DNA from: Dictyophora rubrovolvata
Lineage: Eukaryota; Basidiomycota; Agaricomycetes; Phallales; Phallaceae
Assembly: GCA_029959195.1 (NCBI GenBank)
Contig: CP114127.1
Span: 372,001 to 436,000 of the forward strand
DNA: 64,000 nucleotides
Direction: 5' to 3'
Made by a program: the position numbers and the translations under genes. Shown here one piece after another: positions 23,039 to 33,759 of this stretch (its first letter is position 1; each line of letters begins with the position of its first letter). The notes beneath the pieces are model-generated. The model saw nothing but the letters and a program-made list of their open reading frames with translations. It was not told where the DNA came from and did not search any database.

Positions 23039-23999
23039 CACTCCATACACCTTTACACTCTGATCAGACACTGGATATGGAATCAGCTAATGGCACCATG
23101 AACAAGACATTAGGGCTTTTACCTCGTGTCAAGATTTCGGTTGGTAATATACACCTATTCTGCCCTGTCCAAGTCGTTGAAAATGCCTCATTTGAACTCC
23201 TATTGGACTGTCTGTTTACTACGTGTGATCAGATAGTGGTTCAGGAATTATTCAATGGAGATATGGAAGTAACGCTTACTGATCCTCACTCAGGAGCTGC
23301 CATGACATGCCAGACTTGTCCTAGAGGCCATGGGCTGAAGGTCAAACCAGACAATGTGTCTGTAAATTTTCATTAGTTGAGGATTCCAGTTTAGGAGAAG
23401 ACATTAAAAAACTGTTAGTTGAAATTTTACCTAAGTCTTGCCATTCCATTTCTTGTCTTTCTTGTTATTCTGTTTCTTGTCAGTCTGTTTGCCATGCTCT
23501 GTGTGCCACACCTTCCTAATTTGGAAGTCTGATCCTATTCCGGTTATTTCCATACTCACCCCACATCTCCATATCAATCCCATTCCATACTTGTCAGTAC
23601 TCTGTCCAGACTTCAAGTCTGTCACCTTCCTTATAGGGAAACTAGCCCCTGGCTCTTAGTAATAAGGAACAAAGATTTTATAATCATCATCCCTAGCTGT
23701 GTTCAACCATATGCTACCTTTCCTTATTTTGTTCTTATCCCCATTCCCATAGTTTCATTCCCTTTTGTATTTAAACCCCCAGCTTCCAGCTGTGGATCCC
23801 CAGTCTGAATATCAGTTTCATCTTGTACTCTCTAAGTCCCTGCCACTCCAAAATTGAGAAATAGATAAAGCTGGGTGAGTGGGCACAGCTTATAAGCTGA
23901 AGCCAAGTCCCTCGTCCCGTACTTCTGTACTCTATCTTCCGTCTGTCCCTAGCAGTCTGGACTTTCTCGGAGATATCCGGGATAGTTCTGAGCCGCTGT
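23039..23999 (+). mobile_element. Ty3/gypsy fossil: protease piece and LTR-like segment
   Basis: From 23077 a frame with ESANGTMNKTLGLLPRV and FELLLDCLFTTCDQIVV matches the second half of a gypsy protease region, the continuation of the family seen at 14382-14903. From about 23430 the sequence changes to a pyrimidine-rich segment with an internal TATTTAAACCCC promoter-like motif, and it is partly similar to 29265-29512, so it is probably a degraded LTR of the same retroelement. Most of the internal region is absent. The fossil is broken in several places and old. Confidence 0.6.
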
Positions 24000-24207
24000 T
24001 GTAACGATCTAAAGATAAAAGCTAAATGTTGTAGCTAAATATACTATTGGAAAAACTACAAAGATATTTGTTTGAGGTCGTCTAGTCTCCATGGAGTGGG
24101 TCCTGGTGCTGATTTCGTGAAGAGGAAGTGGTGGGGGACAATATGATATGACGAGTGTGTGAGTGTCAATATCAAACCAAATAACAACAATAAAAAAAAT
24201 AACGATC
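24000..24207 (+). repeat. Left terminal inverted repeat of copy 2
   Basis: Reverse complement of 26217-26423 with scattered substitutions; also the reverse complement of the end of copy 1 (13930-14135). Landmarks are GTCCTGGTGCTGATTTCGT and GATCCTAAGATC. Confidence 0.7.
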
Positions 24208-24347
24208 CTAAGATCTTGTGTGTTGTCGCGTACCAAAACCTTCCTCATTTGGTATTTAGGTTGTCCTTCCTAAAGCGGACATTCAAATTTCCCTTCCTGG
24301 ATAAACGACTTCCAACTACCCAAATTCCTTTATTCAGAAATAATAAA

Positions 24348-25004
24348 ATGTTAAAATTTCGTCTATCATCCTCTCTTTCCCTCAAAAATCCTACTTCTCC
24401 CCCTATTCCCCGAGAACCATCCCCAGAAGAAGATGTCATTCCTCTGTTATTTTGTTATACTCATGATAGTCCTCGCACTCACGATTTGGATATCGAGACA
24501 ACTTTATTCACTTATAACTCGCCTACTCCAATCCTCGAACTTAATCCCACAACTCTCCTCCCAGTCTACTCGTACAAGGTTCCTAGAAGTATCCATAAAT
24601 GTCGAAGTTCAGATATCGTACATCCCTTCTTGGCGTTCGGAAGAGAAGTCTACGTCGAGAAGGAACTAAGATGGTTTACAGTAACTCATGTTTATTCTAC
24701 GCCAGAATCAGCCTTACAAGATTCATACCGTGTCTGGTTAACGACACAAGTTGGGTTAGAATACATGATAATGGTTCTGGACATTCCTAGTCGATGGATC
24801 CTATCATCATGCAATCACCAACCAGTCTTAGGATTCTATCAACCTGCCAATCCCCTTCCCAAAGAACTAACAAACTCCTCATCTAACCATAATTCACCTC
24901 CCCTATCTCCAACTTCTTCTGATTTAACAATACGCCCTCCTCGATATCAACAAACAATCCGCACACTTCGACATGTTTGTTCTGGATTCCTAGAACGAGC
25001 TTGA
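24348..25004 (+). CDS. Two-frame element protein A, copy 2 (open)
   Basis: An open frame of 218 residues, MLKFRLSSSLSLKNPTSPP to CSGFLERA. A Pro/Ser-rich leader with acidic EPSPEED is followed by a compact domain: THDLDIETTLFTYN, LELNPTTLLPVYS, the invariant CRSSDIVHPF, VEKELRWFTVTHVYSTPESA, DSYRVWLTTQVGLEY and MIMVLDIPSRWI. A variable low-complexity tail ends in a helix. Copies 1 and 3 carry interrupted versions. The conserved core suggests a folded protein once under selection. Segment order matches protein B of the same element, so A and B look like ancient duplicates. Function unknown; no nuclease, helicase or polymerase motif. Confidence 0.55.
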   Translation: MLKFRLSSSLSLKNPTSPPIPREPSPEEDVIPLLFCYTHDSPRTHDLDIETTLFTYNSPTPILELNPTTLLPVYSYKVPRSIHKCRSSDIVHPFLAFGREVYVEKELRWFTVTHVYSTPESALQDSYRVWLTTQVGLEYMIMVLDIPSRWILSSCNHQPVLGFYQPANPLPKELTNSSSNHNSPPLSPTSSDLTIRPPRYQQTIRTLRHVCSGFLERA

Positions 25005-25130
25005 TCAGTTTGGAACATAATAAAGAACAAAAATAATGTATAAGGGTAAACATCTATTTTAATCATCTGATCTCTTTTTGTTTCGGAGTTCCAAGTCTCT
25101 TCAGCCTTACTCTATCCCTTCACTACCATA

Positions 25131-25595
25131 ATGATTGACCTCACAGCCTCTTACACCATGGCATCATCCAATCGCCCACATGGCGATTTCAAAACGGTCA
25201 TACGAGAATATGTCCTCCGCCGAAAAGGACTAATCGATGTCAACGAAGAAACCTTGTTACCCTTTCACGATGGGTACATCCAACATACGCTCTACTACAA
25301 TGATTTAAGGTTATCGCCAATACTTCGTTTATATGATCAATATCATATCAGAGTAAAGGGACATTCGTATGAACTTGCAGCATATCTACAGATGCATTGA
25401 GATAGACGGCTAGCTTGGCGACTCATCTTCCAATGATCTGTGCTTTTAGCCAGACAAGTCCTATTCCTTGATGCCCCTTTAGATGTGTTCCCATACCCTC
25501 CCAGTTTCTATTCTAACCCTCCCAATCCCCTTACTCCATCCCCTCGCTACGAGGCAACTAATTCAGTAACATTTTATTTGCCGACGACTAGATGA
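25131..25595 (+). pseudogene. Two-frame element protein B, copy 2 (interrupted)
   Basis: Starts MIDLTASYTMASSNRPH and matches the open B frame of copy 1 in VLRRKGLIDVNEETLLPF, LRLSPILRLYDQYHIRVKG, SYELAAYLQMH and LFLDAPLDVFPYPP. It is interrupted and shorter. The downstream stretch to 25920 is non-coding, containing a purine-rich block and T-rich runs. Confidence 0.5.
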
Positions 25596-27041
25596 CCTCG
25601 ACTGATGGAAGAAGAGGATGTACGACTCATAAAGAGGAGAAGAATAAGAGATTAAGAAAATGGAGGAATCGTTGCTATGGCAGTATGGTGCGAAAATGGT
25701 AAAAAGGAGAGTATCGCTTTCTTCCAAATTGGGACTGTTTGTATTTGTTGTACTTCTATTTCCTCCCTGAAAAATTCCTCATTGCTTGTTGTTCTCCCCA
25801 AATATAACTCTTCCTCTCTTTTTCTTCTTTCTTTTTCTTTTATTGTGTCATGAAAACGGTTTATAATTGCTTATTGTTAAACCTCCTAAAAATCCCAAAA
25901 TATTTCTTTTGTTTTAAATGGTATAAATACTGCATGTAAATACGTGTAACAGCAGCAATCTACCGGAACAGTTGTCTCAAGTTTAGTTTAAGTCAAGTTC
26001 AAGTCAAGGTTTTGTCTCTAGTCTATTTCTATGCTCACGTCTATTGCTTTGGATTACTCTGAGTGAGGCCTTGGAGTATAAACTCAATGATTCGTATTAT
26101 TGTTGAAGCCTTACTAACTTTAAACAGATTATCATTGCTATATTATTGACGGTGTATTGACACACCATTTTATTGCAAACTCACATTTATCGTCCCCCTC
26201 ACACACACACGATTTTAGGATCATCATTTTTTTGTTGTTGTTGGTTTTATATCGACACACACACACTCGCTAAATATCATATTATTCCTCCACCCTCCTC
26301 CTTACGAAATCAGCACCAGGACCCACTCCACGGAGACTAGATGGCCTCAAACAAAATATCTTTGTAGTTTTTCTGATTGTATATATAGCTACAACATTTA
26401 GCTATTATCTTCAGATCATTACAGTGTGTGAGAGGGATGATGAATATGGATTCGCAATAAAATAGTATGATAATACACTGTCAATAATACAGCAATAGTA
26501 AACTGTTAAAGTTAGTAAGGCTTCAACGACAATACAAATCATTGAGTTTATACTCCGAGGCTTCACTCAGAGTAATCCAAAGTAATAGATGTGAGCGTAG
26601 AAATAGACTAGAGATAAAACCTTGACTTGAACTTGACTTAAACTGAACTAAAACTTGAGACAACTGTTCCGGTAGATTGCTGCTGTTACATGTATTTACA
26701 TGCAGTATTTATACCATTTAGAATAAAAGAAATATTTTTGGAAATTTTAGGAGGTTTAACAATAAGCAATTGTAAACTGTTTTCATGAAACAATAAAAGA
26801 AAAAGAAAGAAGAAAAAGAGAAGAAGAGTTACAATTGGGGAGATCAACAAGCAATAAGGAATTTTTCAGGGAGGAAATAGAAGTACAACAAGCACAAACA
26901 GTCCTAATTTGGAAGAAAAGCGATACTCTCCTTTTTACTATTTTCACACCATACTGCCACAGCAACGATTCCTCCATTTTCCTAATCTCTTACTCCTCTC
27001 TTCTTTATGAGTCATACATCCTCTTCTTCCATCGGTCAAGG

Positions 27042-27506
27042 TCATCTAGTCGTCAGCAAATAAAATGTTACTGAATTAGTTGCCTTGTAGCAAGGGGATG
27101 GAGTTAGGGGATTGGGAGGATTAGAGTAGAAACTGGGAGGGTATGGGAACACATCTAAAGGGGCATCAAAGAATAGGACTTGTCTGGCTAAAAGCACAAA
27201 TCATTGGAAGATGAGTCATCAAGATAGCTGTCCATCCCGATGCATCTGTAGATATGCTGCAAGTTCATATGAATGCCCCTTTACTCTAATATGATATTGA
27301 TCATATAAACAAAATATTGGCGGTAACCTTAAATCATCATAGTAGAGTGTATGTTGGATGTACCCATCATGAAAGGGTAACAAGGTTTCTTTGTTGATAT
27401 CAATTAGTCCTTTTCGACAGAGGACATATTCTCGTATGACTGTTTTGAAATCATCATGTGGACGATGGGAAGATGACATGGTGTAAGAGGCTGTGAGGTT
27501 GATCAT
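27042..27506 (-). pseudogene. Two-frame element protein B, copy 3 (interrupted)
   Basis: MINLTASYTMSSSHRPHDDF to the end of the homologous region. Very similar to copy 2's B frame over its first 90 codons (LIDINKETLLPFHDGYIQ, QYHIRVKGHSYELAAYL). Not expected to give a full product. Confidence 0.5.
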
Positions 27507-27629
27507 TATAGTAATAAAGGGGTAGAGTAAGGCTGAAGAAACTTGAAACTCCGAAACAAAAAGAAACCAAATAATTAAAATAGAAGTTTGTCCTTATTCG
27601 TTATTTTTGTTCTTTATGTTCCAAACTGA

Positions 27630-28283
27630 TCAAGCTCGTTCCAGGAAACTAGAACAGACTCGTTGAAGTGTGTGAAGGGTTTGTTGATATCGGGGAGGTT
27701 GTATGGTTAGATCGGATGAAGTCGGGGAATGAGGGGATGAAGGATTATTGAAAGATGCTTTAGGTTCTTTGGGAATAGGATTTGCTGAGCGATAAAATCC
27801 TAAGACTGGTTGGTGATTACATGTTGATAAGATCCACCGACTTGGAACATCGAGGACCATTATCACGTATTCTAATCCAACTTGTATTGTTAACCAAACA
27901 CGATATGAATCTTGTAAGGCTGCTACTCGAGTAGAATAAACATGTGTGACTGTAAACTATTTTAATTCTTGTTCAACATAAACTTCTCTTCTGAAGGCCA
28001 TGAAGGGGTGTATGATATCTGAACTTCAACACTTATGGATATCTTGGGAAATCTTGGGCAAGTAAACGGGGAGGAGAGTCATGGGATCAAGTTTGAGGAT
28101 TGGAGTAGGCGAGTAATAAGTGAATAAAGTTGTCTCAATATCCAGATTGTGAGTGTGGGGACTATCATGAGTATAATGAAATAACGGAGGAATGACATCT
28201 TCTTCTGGGGATGGTTCTCGGGAAATAGAGGGAGAAGTAGGATTTTTGAGGGAAAGAGAGGATGATAGACAAAATTTGAACAT
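27630..28283 (-). pseudogene. Two-frame element protein A, copy 3 (interrupted)
   Basis: Starts MFKFCLSSSLSLKNPTSPS and ends VCSSFLERA, parallel to copy 2's open A frame. Interrupted in its middle third, where the conserved Trp/Phe strand should be. Substitutions against copy 2 are largely transitions. Confidence 0.5.
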
Positions 28284-28407
28284 TTTATTATTTCTGAATG
28301 AAGGAATTTGGGTGGTTGGAAGTTGTTTATCCAGGAAGGGAAATTTGAATGTCCACTTTAGGAAGAACAACCTAAATACCAAATGGGGAAGATTTTGGTG
28401 CGCAACA

Positions 28408-29512
28408 CCATACATAACACTGTTTCAAAATCATTAGAAGAAATAGACTCTACTATGTTTTCCCCTTATATTGATCCACCCACTTGTTTGCCCCTGTATT
28501 CCAAAGCCCCTCTGTCAGGGTACGCTAGCATCATCCCCTTATTTTCCTTTATTTATCTTCGGTTCTGGTTTATCTTATTCATTTCCTTATTTCTAGTATT
28601 TTATCCCATTTCCTGCATTCCCCCTTCCTTCCGTATTCCCTTCTTTCCCTCCAACGGGCGCTGAGCACCCGTTCCCATCAGAGCCATGGCCTAGGCCCCG
28701 GCTAAAAGTCCGGGACTGGCGCGTATCCATGCCCAGTCCATGAACCGAAGGCCACGTATGGCCTTCGCCATTTTTTCATAGTATATAGTTAGTAGCCCTA
28801 GAGGAGGGATCCCTAAGTTTGTTCTCTTAGGATCCCCTCCCTCTAGGTGAGTTAGTATTTCTACCAAATACATTTTACTTAGGATCCCCTCCCTCTAGTC
28901 TGAGTGAGTAGCCCTGACACCCTCATATATCACCTGTTGAAGCATCACCTGCATATTGCTCGGCCCCTCCTGTAGTTTCATGTCATACCCCTGTTACTGA
29001 TGAATTTAGGCCGCTGTCGAATTGGGAACTTGTCCTGAAAACAGCTGAAATTTTGGAACAAATTGAAGAAAAAAGGAACTTACGAGGAAGAATTTTGAAG
29101 AAGATTGCTTTGTTGCCACACTATCCACATCAAGGGGGTCTTATCCATTTTGGATGGTCCATGGTGCCTGTTCCCCCGTTATCTCACTTGGCAACACTAC
29201 CAGATGAAGATTTACTCACATATGGAAAATATCTTGACTCACTGTATAAATTTCATTCACACAGTCTGTCACGCCCCACATGCCCTGTAGTCCAAATCCG
29301 GACATATCTGAACTCCGTACTCTATTCCATCCCACTCCCCCAACTCCGCATTCTTGTCTGTACCCTGTATCACAGAATTTCCTTATGGAGAATTCTGTCC
29401 TGCACACTTAACAACAAGGTACCTAGATTATATTATCATCATCTTGGCTCGCACTAGTCAGTTTCCACCTTTCCTTATTTGTTGTTATCCCCATTTCTGT
29501 AGTTCCGCTCCT
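28408..29512 (+). mobile_element. Ty3/gypsy fossil: 3' coding end and LTR start, split by a solo LTR
   Basis: The sequence on both sides of the solo LTR (28513-28919) belongs to one degraded gypsy coding end. The right part reads ILEQIEEKRNLRGRILKKI and HYPHQGGLIHFGW before the frame ends. At about 29265 TGTCACGCCCCACATG begins an LTR-like segment that resembles 23430-23999 and is cut at 29513 by another LTR. Broken and old; the solo LTRs are younger. Confidence 0.6.
28513..28919 (-). mobile_element. Solo LTR, 407 bases, with 5-base target duplication
   Basis: Ends TGTCAGGG...CCCTGACA, flanked by CCCTC on both sides (28508-28512 and 28920-28924), the hallmark of retroelement integration. Inverted relative to the copy at 29513-29918, with very few differences between them, so this is the younger LTR layer. 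It is inserted in a gypsy coding remnant. Confidence 0.82.
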
Positions 29513-29918
29513 TGTCAGGGCTACTCACTCAGACTAGAGGGAGGGGATCCTAAGTAAAATATATTTGGTAGAAATACTAACTCACCTAGAGGGAGGGGAT
29601 CCTAAGAGAACAAACTTAGGGATCCCTCCTCTAGGGCTACTAACTATATACTATGAAAAACAGTGAAGGCCACATGCAGCCTTTGGTTCATGGACTGGGC
29701 ACGGATACACGCCGGTCCCGGACTTTTAGCCGGGGCCTAGGCCATGGCTCTGATGGGAATGGGCGCTCAGCACCCGTTGGAGGGAAAGAAGGGAATACAG
29801 AAGGAAGGGGGAATGCAGGAGATGGGATAAAATACGAGAAATAAGGAAATGAATAAAATAAACCAGAACCGAAGATAAACGAAGGAAAATAAGAGGACAA
29901 CGCTAGCATACCCTGACA
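29513..29918 (+). mobile_element. Solo LTR, 406 bases, same family
   Basis: Starts TGTCAGGGCTACTC, ends GCATACCCTGACA. Nearly identical to 28513-28919 in inverted orientation and more distant from 11707-14381. The flanking five bases (CTCCT and GAATT) differ, so it may have arisen by recombination between elements or its target duplication has decayed. It interrupts an older LTR-like segment. Confidence 0.78.
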
Positions 29919-30803
29919 GAATTGAATCAAAGTTTGATTTCAAGATGACTTTAACTATGTATTTACAATACGTTTAAATACTAGTTAAATCGTGGAGGGT
30001 CAAGAACAAAGAAAGTACAAAAATAGAATAGTACTTAATAATTCTTGTCTACATCGTGTTTCATTAGAATCTTATAGAACGTGATGGAAAATGTTCTATA
30101 TATATTGTGTGAACTTTACCAATCAAAGTAAATATAGAATTTGGTGGTTTGCAGTAAAGTTCGCTTGTAATTCATATAACGATAAATCATTATAATTCGT
30201 GAGTACAGTCATAAGAAAACGGCTCATGACAGTTGCCCTAACACGGACATGCATTTACATATATGTAGGATATAATAAAGGTCAAATAAGCTCTGATGAT
30301 ATTGATATGACAAAAATATAACATTGAAATATTATTAGCTACTACACAGTGTGACAAGTAATCTAAAAAAAAGAAAACCGGTGATAGATTGATTGATGAT
30401 TTGTAAGCTATGTATGTATTTTAAATAAGAACAAGAAAAATGCAAAATTAATATAGTTTGTGTACATGCAATGTTGTAATGTTGTAATGTTGTGACGTGA
30501 GATACAGCGAATATACATCAGATGTACATGAATAATAAGAAATTTGGGGAGGAAAAGAAGTTTCAAGAGATGAGGAATGAGAAATGAATAATTACACACA
30601 CTGAAGCTCGGAGGGGAGGTTATTTGATGTTGATGAATGGGAGTCGATACAATCAATATTTGAATCTTGAGATCAAAAGCGGGATATGACGTGAAAAACA
30701 TTTCAAAAGTCCAGGAGGTTGACAAAAGAAATTGACAGCCTCGGCGAAACGAGGGGACAGCGAAAAGCGGAGTGTGAACATACCCACACACACTCTCGCT
30801 GAC
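29919..30803. other. AT-rich intergenic region, 3' flank of the Kelch gene
   Basis: No coding frame I trust. It holds AT-rich DNA with a short direct repeat (AATGTTGT units at 30469-30494) and probably the 3' untranslated region of the leftward Kelch gene. It is the right shoulder of the transposon island. Confidence 0.6.
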
Positions 30804-33759
30804 TTAATACGGTCCACCACCAACACCAACATTAACACCAGCAGAAGCACCAGCACCATTGGCACCGCCGACCCCGGCGCCGATGCTAATGTTCGATCCC
30901 GAGCCCGATCCTGAACCCGACCCCGAGCCAGACCACGAGCCAGAGCCCGAAACGGAACCCGAAACAGAGCCAGAACCAGAACCAGGATACAAATACGAAT
31001 AAGCATCATCACGATCGTTATCATTGTCATAACCGCCATTAGGAATCGCACCGTCTGATCTCTCACCCGTTAGAATCCCGAACAGCTCTTTATCAAGTCT
31101 AAACTCGGTGATTTGGGGGAGATAAGCCGATGCTGCTAGATCGAGTATATGAACCTGTTCAAGGCATTTTAGTTCAAAGGATCGCGCAGGATACTACTAA
31201 ACTACTAAACGTACTTCGTCGAAAACTCTAGATCCATCATACCCGCCGAACAGAAATATCCGGGAGTCGGTAAGAATTGTACAGTGGTATCCTCGCGGTG
31301 TGGGTGGTTTTCCTCTAATATCGCGATGTTCCCATTGAGTCGTTACTGAAACGCATGTTATTTTTTTTTTAAAAAAAAATGAATGAATAGGCAGCACAAA
31401 ACAACGGAGGACAGACGACGTTCCAAGACATACATAAGTTGAAAACAGCCACATCCGAAATATAAGTAGTCTCTTCATGTCCTCCGATGACGAACAAATA
31501 AGAACCTAGTAATAGAGTCGTATGGCCTAGTCGTTTTTTTGAGTTTGGGCTTTGATCGTGGTGGTGGTCTGTTGAGATGGATCGTGATCCGGTAGGTGAA
31601 TTTGAAACTGAACGAGAGCGGGAGCGGGATGGTGAGGTAGAAGGAGAGGGTGATTGGGAGGAAGAAGGTGAATCGGAAGAATGGGAATGTGTGAGTGGGA
31701 GATTGTGCCATGTTAGAGTTACTACATTTATTATTTTCAGCAACCGGGATATAATAAAGAAAAAGGCAACTGACATAAATTCAAAACCCAGATATCCTCG
31801 AAATATTTTTTACCATCACTCCCTCCAATAACGACTACACAGTCTCCTACTAATGTTGCGGTGTGATATCCTCTTGGTGATGGGATTGGCCGTTTGGCGG
31901 GAGTAGCAGCGTTCGAGTTGGATTCTTGTTGCGAGCACGGTCGACGCTGTGCTTGTTGAGAAGGAGGGTGTTCGCTCGACCCACTACTAGATCCAAATTC
32001 ATCCTCATCCTCATCGACTTCCCCACCATCCCCAGGTTCCCTCCCTGTGTCCTTCGCGCCTGTAACAGTCCCACTCCTCTTTCTCCTCGTCTTCGCTTTC
32101 TTATCCCGCTTTGCCTCCTCACCGGCACCATTAACAACACCCCCAAGTCCACCAAGGAAATTCGGATCCTCAACAGGCACTCTGACCCATCTCATCTTGT
32201 CATACGGCACATCGACATCTAAAACCCACAAATCATTCAACGCTTCGGCCCCGTTTCCTCCTCCAAAAAGCCATAATTTTGAGCGGTAATACCAGGTCGT
32301 ATGGGCGCGTCGAGGAATTGGGAGAGTTGGATCTTGCAGCAACACCGTGAGCGAAAGAAGAAAAGAATCAGAAAATATCGAGCGCGCACCTTCACTTTTT
32401 CTCGCACTCGGAACAGAAGTATACCCAACCCTAGTCCAATGTCTCCGTATCGTATCAAACACCCACGTGTCATTATAATACTTGGCATCAGCTCCACCTC
32501 CAAATACGAAAATGCGCTTATCAACAGCTGTGGCTGTATGTGCGCGTATATGCGGGGGTGGAGTTCCAGTCGTTTTGGGGCGAGTCCAGTGCATTGTATC
32601 TGTTAAAAAATGGTTCAACGAGTTGAAATGTCAAACAACTCAAAAAGTACTGCCGCTGCTTACCGACATCGAACATGACAACTTCGCCATAACTACCTTT
32701 CTCATCGCATCCGCCAATGACCCATGCGACGTTGTCGATCAGAGTGACGCTGTGCCCGCGCATCGTGCGAAGTGGAATGTATCCGTACATGGGCGCTTTG
32801 GACCAGTACATCATCGTTGAGGGCGCCGGTGGGGCGGGGTGTGCGGGTAGACGGGGTGTATTTCTTTTTGTTTTGTGGTCAAGTCGTTGTGTTTGCCGAT
32901 GGGAAAGCGAGAATGAATGTGCTTACTTGACGTAATATAATTCTTCTCGGGCCTTTGGAGCGCTTGACCCTCCTCCTCTGCCGTTGGTGGATCTGCTCGA
33001 GTGTTGGGATTGAGCTTGAGCGGCAACTGGAGTGCGCATCCCAAGCGCAGATCCCGTTCGAGGCACACCGCCATTTCCATTGGGCGCAGCAGTAACAAGA
33101 GCCTGAGGATGCGAACGAGAGTTCAGCTGAGGTTGATAGTATTGTGGATGGGCACTCGAGGGACTGAGGTACTGGCTTTGGCTCTGACTTTGACTCTGAG
33201 ACTGAGGCTGATATAACATTTGCACTTGTTGCTGTCGATGTCCCGACGACGAGGTCGACCTACGCTGAGATTGTCCGTGCGCACTATTACTACCACCGCC
33301 AGGGTTACCGGAGCATGGACTTGGGCTACTAATGCTGGTAGCACTTGTAGCACTCCGCGGAGCTGATCCGGCGCCCGAGACTGATACGGACACGGTTAAA
33401 GGCGTACGATGCGAATGTGGGCTTTGAATGGCATATGGGTTGTGCTGCTGCTGATAAGGAGGAGGAGACGACTGATACTGCTGTGAATTAGACCTCATTC
33501 TCGAAGTTGGGCCTACACCCAGACCAGCTGTTTCGCCTGCTTTTTGAGGTTGTTGTCCTTGCGCGGGTCCGTCACTTTTACTGTACGCGTTCGTGCTTGC
33601 AACTGAAGCCGATCGTTCTCTACCACCAACAGCATTACCACCGCTTCCACCCGTAGCTGTTCTTGTGCGAGTACTCATAGTGTTCTTGGTAGGGGTGCTA
33701 TCACTTTGGGTGGCGAAACTGCGAAAGTCGCCTTGAAGAGGTGTTGTGGGAGACGCCAT
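30804..33759 (-). CDS. Kelch-repeat (six-blade) protein
   Basis: Seven exons (33759-32927, 32863-32664, 32599-32408, 32332-31775, 31721-31434, 31345-31215, 31154-30804) give about 850 residues. The start MASPTTPLQGDF follows a 5' leader intron (acceptor just before 33771). Residues 1-285 are disordered, rich in Ser/Gln, with a QSQSQSQSQ run. Six Kelch units follow with characteristic GG and W pairs: VAWVIGGCDEKGSYG, RIFVFGGGADAKYYNDTWVF, KLWLFGGGNGAEALNDLWVL, CVVVIGGSDGKKYFEDIWVL, YLFVIGGHEETTYISDVAVF and RIFLFGGYDGSRVFDEVHIL. An acidic/basic insert separates units 3 and 4 and a 31-base Ser-rich stretch lies in unit 5. The C-terminus is a Gly/Ser repeat ending GVGGGPY. Kelch propellers bind partner proteins; fungal examples include polarity factors such as Tea1, but no coiled coil is present here, so the role is open. 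Confidence 0.88.

Larger units (their letters stand above)
24000..26423 (+). mobile_element. Two-frame element, copy 2 (with long terminal inverted repeats)
   Basis: Begins TGTAACGATCTAAAGATAA at 24000 and ends ATCTTCAGATCATTACA at 26423. The first about 207 bases (24000-24207) are an inverted copy of the last about 207 bases (26217-26423). Copies 1 and 3 lack this left arm and start at the equivalent of TTGTCGCGTACC (about 24222). Frames A (24348-25004, open) and B (25131-25595, interrupted) lie inside. The right end contains CA repeats and the direct repeat TCAAGTTTAGTTTAAGTCAAG. No transposase is encoded. The long inverted ends suggest a DNA transposon or MITE-like element mobilised in trans. 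It abuts copy 3 tail to tail. Confidence 0.7.
26424..28407 (-). mobile_element. Two-frame element, copy 3 (inverted, right end truncated)
   Basis: Leftward copy whose left end (TGTTGCGCACC on the minus strand) is at 28407. Its right end stops at 26424 inside the CA-repeat part, so the outer part of the terminal repeat is missing; it joins copy 2's right terminus directly, making a 4.4 kb tail-to-tail imperfect palindrome. Copies 2 and 3 are close relatives, mostly differing by C/T and G/A changes. Frames A (28283-27630) and B (27506-27042) are both interrupted. It lies next to a gypsy fragment at 28408. Confidence 0.7.

Noticed and set aside
24000-26423. Two-frame element as an LTR retroelement, because it begins TG and ends CA
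   Set aside because: Its end repeats are inverted, not direct, and no gag, protease, reverse transcriptase or integrase motif is visible.
28513-28919. Reading the 407-base repeats as MITEs with CTGTCAGGG inverted ends
   Set aside because: TG...CA ends together with an exact 5-base duplication fit solo LTRs better; the inverted look is limited to the short end motif.
30804-30992. Separate Gly/Ser-repeat protein of 62 residues
   Set aside because: It is the C-terminal tail of the Kelch protein in the same frame as its last exon.
31577-31831. Rightward Glu/Arg-rich frame
   Set aside because: It is the antisense of the Kelch gene's Ser-rich segment.
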